From the NCBI GenBank assembly GCA_035315065.1, contig DATFYM010000243.1:1-12768 (forward strand): a stretch of 12,768 bases of DNA, in the 5' to 3' direction. A program made the position numbers and the translations under genes. The notes beneath the pieces are model-generated. The model made no database searches. It saw only the letters and a program-made list of their open reading frames with translations, and was not told the DNA's origin. Numbering within the stretch: position 1 is the first letter of the stretch; each line of letters opens with the position of its first letter. The stretch is from DATFYM01 sp035315065 (GTDB taxonomy: Bacteria; Acidobacteriota; Terriglobia; UBA7540). Positions 1-9,647 of this stretch are shown here, one piece after another.

Positions 1-331
1 CGGGTCGGTGGGCAAGGAGAACACGTTTGGCACGGTGGTAGGCAAGCTGAAGAGCGGGCCGATTACCTTTTGCCGGGCTTCCACCGACGACCTGCACGGA
101 CAGATGCGGGCGTACGTGGGCGAGGGGGAGACCACCGACGACCGGCCGCAGAGCTTCGGCGGCTACGGCGTGGTGAAGATCGGCGGGCTGCAGAAGCTGT
201 TGCAATACGTGTGCAAGAACGGGTACGAGCACCACGTGGCCGTGAACCGCAGCCATTACGGGCCTGCGATTGTCGAGGCGCTGGGTAACTACAAGGGGTG
301 GGAAGTCTACCACCATCACGAAGGGCGGTAG
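1..331 (+). CDS. L-fucose isomerase-like protein, C-terminal part (5' truncated by window edge)
   Basis: The reading frame is already open at base 2 and closes with TAG at 329-331, so only the last ~109 residues are present; the GTG at 8 is internal, not a start. The residues match the C-terminal domain of the L-fucose/L-arabinose isomerase-like family: GPITFCRASTDD, then MRAYVGEGE, TDD, FGGYGVVKI, LLQYVCKNGYEHHVAVN and a final GWEVYHH. This run of a TFCR segment, a VGEGE acidic segment and a GxEHHVA histidine-rich segment is what I recall for these cytoplasmic ketol-isomerases, which interconvert aldoses and ketoses with a divalent metal. The exact sugar cannot be told from this end. A FucP-like permease fragment lies 1.3 kb downstream, which supports a deoxysugar role. 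No frameshift is visible in this part. Confidence 0.8.
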   Translation, partial: GSVGKENTFGTVVGKLKSGPITFCRASTDDLHGQMRAYVGEGETTDDRPQSFGGYGVVKIGGLQKLLQYVCKNGYEHHVAVNRSHYGPAIVEALGNYKGWEVYHHHEGR

Positions 332-339
332 CCGCGCGG

Positions 340-709
340 GCTGTGTGTGTGTCCCCAAGCCGACCGCGCCAAGTATTATTCGGACAAGGGCGCCGGCCAT
401 TGGGCGGGATCTTCACGCGCTGGCCCGGCAGAAGGAGTGCCAGATTATCGAAGGGCGCCTGATGCCAGAGCATGTGCATATGTGCATCGCGGTTCCCCCC
501 TAAGCACCCCGTGGCTTCGGTCATCGGGTTTTTGAAAGGAAAGAACGCCATTGCCGTTGCCCGACTGGGTGGTAAAAGGAACGGAACTTTACCGGCGAGC
601 ATCTGTGGGGCTCGTGGGCGCCGTATCCACGGTCGGGTTTGAGCTCGACGAAGCTCGCCACTACATCCGCAAGCAAGAGGAAACGGATGGAGCAGCGTGG
701 AAATTCTGA
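340..709 (+). pseudogene. IS200/IS605-family Y1 transposase (TnpA) relic, frameshifted
   Basis: Pieces of one IS200-like HUH transposase lie in order but in three frames. In the first (to TAA at 501-503): IGRDLHALARQKE, IIEGRLMPEHVHM and IAVPP; the HVH codons at 471-479 are the metal-binding HUH motif. In the second (from 502): KHPVASVIGFLKGKNAIAVAR, apparently after a one-base T insertion. Then NFTGEHLW (585-608) and, in another frame, VSTVGFELDEARHYIRKQEE ending KF and TGA at 707-709. The YIRKQ segment has the spacing of the catalytic Tyr and the Gln four residues later in IS608-type TnpA. Expected length is about 130-150 aa, so nearly the whole body is present, but at least four indels prevent translation. 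The start is not defined; the relic begins within ~20 bases of the isomerase stop. Small hairpins follow it. Family assignment is firm; loss of function is inferred. Confidence 0.8.
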
Positions 710-724
710 ATCCCGAATCGACGG

Positions 725-738
725 CGCGCTTCGGCGCG
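725..738 (+). repeat. Hairpin with TTCG tetraloop downstream of the transposase relic
   Basis: CGCGC (725-729), loop TTCG, GCGCG (734-738): a perfect 5-bp stem with a very stable tetraloop. It begins 15 bases after the transposase stop. IS200/IS605 and REP-associated elements carry subterminal hairpins recognised by TnpA, so this could be part of the right end, but no element boundary is proven. Confidence 0.4.
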
Positions 739-759
739 ACGCCTTAATCAACGACTCGA

Positions 760-774
760 CCGCCTTTGAGGCGG
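760..774 (+). repeat. Hairpin CCGCC-TTTGA-GGCGG, candidate IS200-type right-end hairpin
   Basis: CCGCC (760-764), TTTGA loop, GGCGG (770-774). G+C stem with a short AT-rich loop, about 50 bases after the transposase stop, the usual place of the right-end imperfect palindrome in this family. There is no T-run after it, so it is a poor intrinsic terminator. Assignment to the element is inferred. Confidence 0.4.
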
Positions 775-819
775 CCCTACTCATCAAGCCACCCGCTTTG
801 GGGGGGGCGTCTGACTTGT

Positions 820-846
820 AAAGGAGGCCGGCACATGAAGGCATGA
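820..846 (+). promoter_or_regulatory. Strong Shine-Dalgarno feeding a 3-codon mini-ORF (MKA) that overlaps the receptor start
   Basis: AAAGGAGG at 820-827 is a near-perfect ribosome binding site. It is 7 bases upstream of ATG 835, but that frame reads only Met-Lys-Ala before TGA at 844-846. The receptor frame begins at ATG 843, overlapping this stop as ATGA, and is 15 bases from the SD, too far for ideal initiation. Either translation re-initiates on the overlapping ATGA, or a one-base change has split an original start at 835 from the receptor frame. Confidence 0.55.
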
Positions 847-1628
847 TTCTGAGAGCTTCTGGAGTCCTCACGGACTGTTCGTTGGTCTGCAACCACGGGT
901 CGAGGCTTGCGGTTGCGGCCGTTGCATTGTTGGGGCTCACCCTGCTTGGTCCTGCGGTGCCCAGAGCGTGGGCGCAGGCTCAGGCTTTCAATGCGTCGCT
1001 AAGTGGCGTCGTTTACGACAAGACAGGTGGCGTCGTTCCGTCAGCCACGGTTACTTTGTCCAACCCTGATAGAGGAATCACCCAAACGTTCACCACGCAA
1101 CCGGACGGCAGGTATGGGTTCACCTTGTTACCTCCGGGCACGTACAGCCTAAAGGTCGAAAAGGCCGGATTCCGACCGTACCTCCAGTCGGGGATCGTCT
1201 TGGAGGTGGGCCAAGCATCTACGCAAGATGTGAGCGTGGAACTCGGATCTGTCACGCAAGAAGTCACGGTGACGGCCGGCGCCGCTATACTCAACACCCA
1301 GAGCGCCGACGTGGGGACCACCGTCACGCAGCAACAAATTCTTGACCTTCCCCTCGATGTGCGGAATGTGTTCGGGCTGGTCTACCTGAATGCCAGCGTC
1401 AACAACAGCTCGCAGTATCAAGTAGTCAACGGTCCTGGACAAGCCGACACAGCCGACCAGGACTATTACTTCATGAACTTTGGAGGTGGACGCTTCGGGA
1501 CCACTGGCGTGCTCCTGGATGGCGCCTGGGACGTGGGCGGAGACTGGGGCGGATACATGTACATCCCCTCCGTGGATGACACCCAGGAGTTCTCAGTCCA
1601 AACCAATACTTTCAGCGCCCAGTACGGT
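843..1628 (+). pseudogene. Oar-like TonB-dependent receptor, N-terminal fragment
   Basis: The frame from ATG 843 encodes a signal peptide (hydrophobic core AVAAVALLGLTLLG, likely cut after AWA near residue 45). A carboxypeptidase-regulatory-like (CarboxypepD_reg, Ig-like) domain follows, about residues 50-140: LSGVVYDKTGGVVPSATV, GRYGFTLLPPGTYSLKV, then QEVTVTA. The start of the plug region comes next (about 145-260: TTVTQQQILDLPLDVRN, GVLLDGA, DDTQEFSVQTNTFSAQYG). This is the Oar-like outer-membrane receptor layout so common in Acidobacteria, where the full protein is usually about 1000-1200 aa. The match stops after AQYG at about 1628. The frame then runs 22 codons through sequence that is really permease coding in another frame, to TAG at 1692-1694. 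The whole beta-barrel is missing, so the product could not form a channel. An overlapping mini-ORF and a strong SD precede it. Confidence 0.82.
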
Positions 1629-2460
1629 CATCGGCGTGTTGGTCGGTACGATGTTCGTCTTTTCCGGCGTCGAACTGAGTCCTCAGCAGGTTGACTCCCT
1701 GAAGGCTACTGGTAGCTTTGACCAGTACCTGCAGGCGGAAACCATGAGAGTCGTCAGCCCGTATCTCGTGCTGGGGGTGATTGTCTTTGCTTGGGCGCTG
1801 CTGATACTCGGGACCAGATTCCCCAGAATCGCTGAAGAGGTGGAATCCGGAGGCAGCCGTCAGCGCAGCCACTTGCGAAACTTGTTTCGCTACCCGCACT
1901 TTGTTCAGGGCGTGGTGGCTCAGTTCTTTTATGTCGGAGCCCAGGTGGGCACATGGAGCTACTACATTGCGTACATTCAGGATTACATCCAGGAACCGGA
2001 AAAGATTGCGGGCTACTTCCTGACCGGGACGCTGGTGGCATTTGGGGTCGGGAGGTTCACGGCTACCTATCTCATGAAGTTTGTCCAGCCAAGCAGGCTC
2101 ATGGGGATTTATGGCTGTATCAACATGGCACTGGCGGCCGTGGCGATTCTGTTCCCCGGCTGGCCCGGTGTCCTTGCGGTATTCCTCGCCAGTTTCTTCA
2201 TGTCCCTCATGTTCCCGACCATCTTTGCGTTGGGAATCAAGGAATTGGGGCCCAACACCAAACTGGGCGGATCCATCATCATCATGGCAATTATTGGCGG
2301 GGCGGTCCTCACCCCCATCATGGGGCTAATATTCCAGGTTAGCCATAGCATGGCACTGGCCATGTTCGTTCCGCTGGTCTGCTACGCATTCATCACCTAT
2401 TACAGCTTCATTGGCTCGAAGGTGCTCCTTCCGGAGGTGCCGGACCTTGTCGCGCGATAG
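1627..2460 (+). pseudogene. FucP-like sugar:H+ symporter (MFS), 5'-truncated
   Basis: From about 1627 the sequence reads as a sugar MFS permease of the FucP family: VIGVLVGTMFVFSGVE, then a cytoplasmic loop, PYLVLGVIVFAWALLILG, RYPHFVQGVVAQFFYVGAQVG, TWSYYIAYIQDY, GRFTATYLMKF, FFMSLMFPTIFALGIKELG and a C-terminal TM pair, ending with TAG at 2458-2460. The FFMSLMFPTIFALGIKELG and GAQVG segments are distinctive for FucP. About 277 residues and 7-8 membrane helices remain, against about 410-440 residues and 12 helices in the family. The missing N-terminal third would hold the TM1 Asp and TM4 Glu needed for proton coupling in E. coli FucP. There is no start or RBS of its own; an internal GTG at 1636 is in frame, but the protein would lack half the transporter. 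It is joined directly to the receptor fragment, one frame off. An open frame upstream of 1627 only shadows receptor sequence. Confidence 0.85.
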
Positions 2461-2558
2461 GAACCCCGAGCAAGATGCGGTCGTTTGAGCGGTGCCGGTC
2501 TTGTCGGATTTATTACTGTCTTGAAATCAGGTGAAACTCGCGCCGAGATGTTCGGATA

Positions 2559-2596
2559 CGCCGAAGGGCAGACATTGTTTCTTGGCGGTTTTTTTT
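2559..2596 (+). terminator. Candidate intrinsic terminator after the permease fragment
   Basis: CGCCGAAG (2559-2566) pairs with CTTGGCG (2581-2587) with one bulged G, enclosing a 14-base loop, then one G and a run of eight T (2589-2596). It lies about 100 bases after the permease stop. The stem is moderate and bulged, so this is only a candidate. Confidence 0.35.
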
Positions 2597-2697
2597 CCAG
2601 TCACCCACCACGTCGCGGTGCGCCTCGTAGGTCACGGCTTCCATTCTATGCAGTTGGGGAATTTCACCGGAAGGAGTCATCGTGATGCGTGCCCCGT

Positions 2698-3290
2698 GTT
2701 CACGAAGATCTCGCACCGGCTTTCTTACGCCGCGCGTAGCGGGGAGTCGGCGTGGCCGCCTACCTCACCTCACCAAACCCGTGGGCGAGTCGGAGTTGTT
2801 TGACGCCATTGCCCGGGTTCTGGGGACCGGGCGATGCACACTCAGTGCCAGCCAACCTGGTCACGTGCCATTCTTGGCGAAGGAAAGGCGAAACTCCACG
2901 TCCTCTGGCGGAGGACAACGCCGTCAACCAGAAGCTGGCCGCGCGGCTGCTGGAGAAGCACGGTCACCTCGGTCACGGTGACGGCCAACGGACGCGAAGC
3001 CCTCGCCGCCCTCGACCACGAGAACTTCGACGCGGTGTTGATGGACGTGCAGATGCCGGAGATGGATGGATTCGAGGCCACGGCCGTCATCCGGGAACGG
3101 GAAAAGCGCACCTGCCGACACCTGCCGATCATCGACATGACGGCCCACGCCATGCAAGGCGACCAGGAGCGCTGCCTGGCGGGCGGGCATGGACGGCTAT
3201 ATCGCCAAGCCCATCAAAGTCCAGGAAATGACCCAACTGCTGGAATGCCTTCTAGCGGCAGCCGCGAGCGTCGAAGTAGTGCCGACTTGA
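2698..3290 (+). pseudogene. Frameshifted duplicate of the C-terminal receiver domains of the downstream hybrid histidine kinase
   Basis: This stretch parallels about 6250-6837 of the next gene. It includes the end of REC1 (GVAAYLT, KPVGESELFDAIARVLG), then REC2: AEDNAVNQKLAARLLEKHGH, VTVTANGREALAAL, FDAVLMDVQMPEMDGFEAT, LPIIDMTAHAMQGDQERC, MDGYIAKPIKVQEM and SVEVVPT with TGA at 3288-3290. It is broken by a 5-base tandem duplication (CTCAC twice at 2764-2773, against once in the intact gene), a one-base loss in CTCTGGCGG near 2911 (intact: CTCCTGGCGG), an indel near 2966 and an extra G near 3181. The phosphoacceptor Asp and Lys of REC2 remain, and a residue next to the conserved Thr is Asp instead of Ala. 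Similarity continues past the stop (CTTGAG then ATCCGC), so this is a DNA duplication, not domain shuffling. The left edge is uncertain by about 30 bases. Confidence 0.85.
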
Positions 3291-3366
3291 GAATCCGCGT
3301 CGCCAGCTACTCCACTCAAGGATCTGCGCCGATGGGCCGATAACAGACTGGAAGTAATAGGCCGCG

Positions 3367-6837
<3,471 letters not shown>

Positions 6838-7387
6838 GATCCGCACGGCAAGCCGCGCAAATGGATACCAACACTGCCCGCCAACTTCAACGGGTCAGCG
6901 CGTTCCCGATGCTTCGTTGACCCGGATCTTTGCTGATCATCTAACGTACAGACTTTTACACAGCATATCGTACCCCTAACGTAACGCGCGCGCAGAAGGC
7001 CACCCGGACTCGGCAGCAACCGCCCCTTGCACGTTGGACCGTTGACGAACAGTCGTCCGCACGCAAATCACTCTCCGGTTGTTCGCTCAGGAGTTTATTG
7101 CGCTCGTCGCACTGCAAGTCGCAGCCGCTCGAATAGTCCGGCGCTGTAAGGGATCTGGCCTGAAAAGTCGCCTACCAGGAGAATTGGCGCCCAGGCAGGA
7201 CGGCGAAAGGGCGATCTATCCGCGCCGCTCCATCCGGGTCGATCGGCGGTCACCAGCCACATGGCGACTAGCCCAGACCTAATTCCCAAAACGTCGCCTC
7301 GCGACCCAAAACATCTCCGATGCGGTGAATTCCTAACCAGTGGCAGCTTGCCAGCGTCGTCTCGAAGATGTCTGATACTCACTGCTG
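6838..7387. other. Non-coding interval, no recognisable gene
   Basis: About 550 bases without a frame I can match to any family on either strand; the short open frames here (about 67 aa plus, 95 aa minus) have Arg/Ser-rich content typical of shadows in G+C-rich DNA. It holds the hairpin at 6891-6924 and an 8-base direct repeat CTAACGTA at 6941-6948 and 6976-6983. There is no tRNA-like cloverleaf that I can see. Confidence 0.5.
6891..6924 (+). terminator. Hairpin after the kinase gene, possible terminator
   Basis: CGGGTCAGCG (6891-6900) pairs with CGTTGACCCG (6915-6924) over 10 bp with one G-T wobble, around a 14-base loop, starting 54 bases after the kinase stop. No U-tract follows (GATCTTTGC), so it is not a classic intrinsic terminator. 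It could be a 3'-end stabilising hairpin. Confidence 0.35.
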
Positions 7388-7482
7388 GCGAATACTAAAC
7401 CCAATAAGGACTTGATCTGTCGTTTCATCGAGCAGTTGATCAACCGGAACAACTTGGCAGCTCTCGATGAACTAGTCGGGTC
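7388..7482 (+). pseudogene. SnoaL-like (ester cyclase) N-terminal fragment
   Basis: The frame reads NKDLICRFIEQLINRNNLAALDELV from 7403. This matches the start of the SnoaL-like / NTF2-fold polyketide-cyclase family, which typically begins with Asn-Lys, a Phe-Ile/Phe-x-Glu helix and N-x-N/G-x-L-x-A-L-D-E-L-V. Full members are about 130-150 aa; only some 30 residues are here, with no in-frame ATG, and the frame stops at TGA 7505-7507 after running into permease sequence. It is a remnant abutting the next fragment. The match is short, so other NTF2-like proteins are possible. Confidence 0.55.
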
Positions 7483-7694
7483 CAGGAGTCCCTGGTACCG
7501 GTTCTGATTGGAATGAGCATCGGGCTAGCTGCGCCCTCGTGCTGACTCGCCTTGTCGCCAGACTGCTCTACCGGATCGCCCCGGGCGATCCAGGTTCGAT
7601 AGTGCTTGCCGCTGCGGTGTCTCTTCTTGCTGCGGGCCTCCCCGCGCGACGGGCGGCCAACGTGGAACCGATGACTGGGCTCCGCTATGAGCGA
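7483..7694 (+). pseudogene. ADOP/MacB-FtsX-type permease, C-terminal fragment
   Basis: The pieces read SLVPVLIGMSIGLA (frame from 7483) and, after a one-base deletion near 7531, ALVLTRLVARLLYRIAPGDPG, AAAVSLLAAGLPARRAANVEPM and LRYE. This is the hallmark C-terminus of the FtsX-like permease domain in the acidobacterial duplicated orphan permease group: last TM helices, a GLPARRAA-x-x-x-PM segment and a terminal ALRYE. Full proteins are about 800-900 aa and sit in the inner membrane; only about 70 residues remain. The family normally stops directly after Glu; here the next codon is CGA (7692-7694), one transition from TGA, so the frame runs on to TAG at 7869-7871 through unrelated sequence. 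Frameshift, stop loss and lack of the rest of the gene make it a relic. Confidence 0.78.
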
Positions 7695-7724
7695 CCCATG
7701 GGCCTATCGGGCCCGGTCCATGTT

Positions 7725-7767
7725 GCCCCCCCAGCGCGTGGAAAATCCCTGGGCCGCCCCCCCAGCG
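7725..7767 (+). repeat. Direct repeat GCCCCCCCAGCG, two copies
   Basis: Copies at 7725-7736 and 7756-7767, 31 bases apart start to start, lie in the read-through region after the permease fragment. A 6-bp hairpin, CCTCCG (7826-7831) with CGGAGG (7839-7844), lies further down. No function is assigned; C7 runs are prone to slippage and sequencing error. Confidence 0.5.
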
Positions 7768-7871
7768 GTCAGCGCTGCTTGAGGACCACCGCCTGCGGCG
7801 TCATTTACATCTCGCGCCTAGAAACCCTCCGCCGATCACGGAGGTCGTGCTCCCAACCGGTGGGCGTTTAG

Positions 7872-9180
7872 ATTACTCCCCGTCTGGGCACCCTGGCGAC
7901 TCCATCTCTCGACGACGTTCAACGAGAGGTGGAGCGCGCCCGCCAGGTCTTTTCAAACTTGAACGCCGCTGGTCAGCTGCAACTTGTCGTCAGCACTGAA
8001 GGACAGGGTCTGCCAGGGTCTGAGAAGGCTTTGACTGCGTTCCTCCGGTCGCTGGGAGTTAAACGACCCTTACAGCGGTCTGAAGAACAGCTCCGTGACC
8101 TGCGTGGAACTTACGATCCCCGGCCCCGGTTGCGTCGCCAGTTCCAACAGATGGTCGCTTCCACCCAATGCCTGATCCGTCTCTCGCTTCGGCGCCGGGC
8201 GGACTTCTGGGCCGGCGCCGACACCTCTTCAATCGAGCGCTGGAAGGAAACGACGAAGCGGCAGCGCGAGTATATCTGAGAGGAAGTCATCGGTCGCAAG
8301 CCGTCAGCCACGCTGCCACCCAACCTACGCAGACGGCTGCTTTACGAGATGCCGGATCTTACGGGACATGAGGTCGTGCTCGATGTGTGGCCCGACGTGG
8401 TCTCCTACGGCATCCTGGTTTTGCCCAAAAACATCAGGCCGGGAGAGCAACGGCCTGTGGTAGTGTGCCAACACGGGCTCGAAGGGCGTCCTTCCGAGGC
8501 GGCCGACCCCAGGACTGCCGATGGATACATGCATCACTTTGCTGTGAATCTTGCGCAAGAGGGCTTTATCACCTTTGCGCCGCAGAACCCCTACATCGGC
8601 GGAGACACCTTCCGCATAATCCAGCGGCTGGCTCACCCGTTCAAGCTGGCGCTGTTCTCGTTTATCATCGGGCAGCACGAAAGTAATGTTGGAATGGCTT
8701 TCTGGGCAGCCCTATGTTGACGCCCGGCGAATCGCCTTCTACGGCATCTCCTACGGCGGGAAGACAGCCGTCCGCGTGCCGCCCTTTGTGGACCGCTATG
8801 AGGCGTCGATTTGTACCGCGGACTTTAATGAGTGGGTCTGGAAGACCACCAGCGTCGAATCCCCATACAGCCACCTTCTTCTGCCCGAATATGACATGTA
8901 TGAATTCGACTTTGCCAACGTCGTCAACTACGCCGAACTGGCCATGCTCATCGCGCCTCGCCCGTTCATGGTGGAGCGGGGGCATGACGATGGCGTGGCG
9001 CCGGACGAGTGGGTTGCCTAAGAGTACGCACGGGTGCGACGGTTCTATGCCGAAATGGGCATCCCCCAGAACGCGGCCATAGGGTGGTGGAACGGCCCCC
9101 ATGCCATCCACGAGGTCGGGACCTTCGAGTTTCTTCGCCGCCACTTGCATTGGCCTGGTCAGAGCACTCAGGAAGGTTAG
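7872..9180 (+). pseudogene. Alpha/beta hydrolase (acetyl-xylan-esterase/dienelactone-hydrolase-like), interrupted
   Basis: One long coding sequence lies in two frames. Frame A (7872-8279) holds a helical segment EVERARQVFSNLNAAGQLQL, the probable end of an N-terminal hydrolase half, then RADFWAGAD. It is cut by TGA 8277-8279 where Trp is expected (REYI-stop-EEVIGRK). It resumes in the same frame (8280-8685): DLTGHEVVLDVWPDVVSYGILVLPKNI, PVVVCQHGLEGRP, GFITFAPQNPYIGG. A one-base gain near 8680 shifts to frame B: LEWLSGQPYVDARRIAFYG, the nucleophile elbow GISYGGK (Ser codon 8749-8751), TADFNEWVWK, APRPFMVERGHDDGVAPDEWVA. A TAA at 9019-9021 replaces a probable Tyr, then EYARVRRFY, NGPHAIH (likely catalytic His) and TAG 9178-9180. 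Ser, Asp and His are all retained. The 5' end is missing. Such proteins deacetylate plant polysaccharides or act on related esters. Confidence 0.78.
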
Positions 9181-9454
9181 ATTGACCGGCGGTAAGCGAG
9201 CCGCGATCATTGCCAAACGGGTTCGTAAGCGGGCAGAGGCCATTCGGGAATTCGCCGCTGAGAGCGACGCGTTTCGAGAGGGACTCCACAAAGAGGGACC
9301 GGCTCGCCGGAGGTTCGCGTAAAAGCGCGTGTTGTCCATGAATGCTGCGTCACGCTGAACTGCTTCAGCCACTTGATCACCGACCATGACTTGCTTGAAG
9401 GTCCTGCCGAGATTGCCGAAGAGGAACTCGCCAAGCGACCCCGCGAATAGGAAC
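9181..9454 (+). other. Unassigned interval with two coding-like but unrecognised frames
   Basis: Two overlapping plus frames look more protein-like than shadows. One has a basic/acidic helical stretch (IIAKRVRKRAEAIREFAAES, about 9207-9266) ending at TAA 9320-9322; it would need to start inside the esterase relic. The other reads CFSHLITDHDLLEGPAEIAE with a Glu-rich tail, ending at TAG 9448-9450, without a convincing start or RBS. I recognise neither. They could be two frames of one decayed gene. The opposite-strand frame spanning 8665-9501 is mostly a shadow of the esterase. Confidence 0.3.
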
Positions 9455-9470
9455 TGACAAATAAATGTCA
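9455..9470. promoter_or_regulatory. Inverted repeat TGACA-N6-TGTCA, possible operator
   Basis: TGACA (9455-9459) and TGTCA (9466-9470) around AATAAA form a perfect two-fold symmetric site in AT-richer sequence about 40 bases upstream of the proposed -35 box of the TPR gene. The geometry suits a dimeric repressor or activator; no regulator is identified. Confidence 0.35.
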
Positions 9471-9494
9471 ACACGCGACTTGAAGGTCCCGACA

Positions 9495-9534
9495 AGTTCA
9501 CGTGATTGCAGTTCCTATGTGAACTCGATAAAAT
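9495..9534 (+). promoter_or_regulatory. Candidate sigma-70 promoter with overlapping palindromes, upstream of the TPR gene
   Basis: TTGCAG (9506-9511) and TAAAAT (9529-9534) are separated by 17 bases: 4/6 and 5/6 matches to the -35 and -10 boxes. Directly before the -35 is the perfect palindrome TCACGTGA (9498-9505). An inverted repeat AGTTCAC (9495-9501)/GTGAACT (9519-9525) spans the -35 and spacer, where a bound protein would block polymerase. The predicted leader to the TPR start is about 105 bases. Confidence 0.45.
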
Positions 9535-9647
9535 ACCTCTCTGGGGATGAAGCTACACTTTCGCCAAGCTGCTACGCCGAGGCTAATACACTCTGGAAGG
9601 TGGTTGCTGCCAGATCGACGTCCGATCAACGATAGGTCGTTGCAAGT

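Noticed and set aside
63..602. 179-codon minus-strand frame opposite isomerase and transposase relic
   Set aside because: Arg/Ser/Pro-rich shadow of two recognised plus-strand genes.
1480..2460. A single 326-residue protein reading through from 1480
   Set aside because: Up to about 1626 this frame only shadows the receptor, which has convincing residues in another frame; only 1627-2460 is permease.
2513..2716. 67-codon minus-strand frame after the permease fragment
   Set aside because: It reads smoothly (TYEAHRDVVGDWKKN) but matches no family I know, has no RBS that I can see and overlaps the start of the kinase duplicate; too weak to list.
7725..7767. Start of a CRISPR or tandem array
   Set aside because: Only two short 12-base copies, no further units and no spacer regularity.
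8277..8279. TGA read as Trp or selenocysteine (recoding) in the esterase
   Set aside because: TGA is the normal stop of the kinase gene here, no SECIS-like hairpin was evident after it, and the same gene has a TAA and a frameshift as well, so decay or error is simpler.
8665..9501. 278-codon minus-strand frame opposite the esterase relic
   Set aside because: The plus strand carries clear alpha/beta-hydrolase motifs; the minus translation matches no family I know and has no RBS or context.
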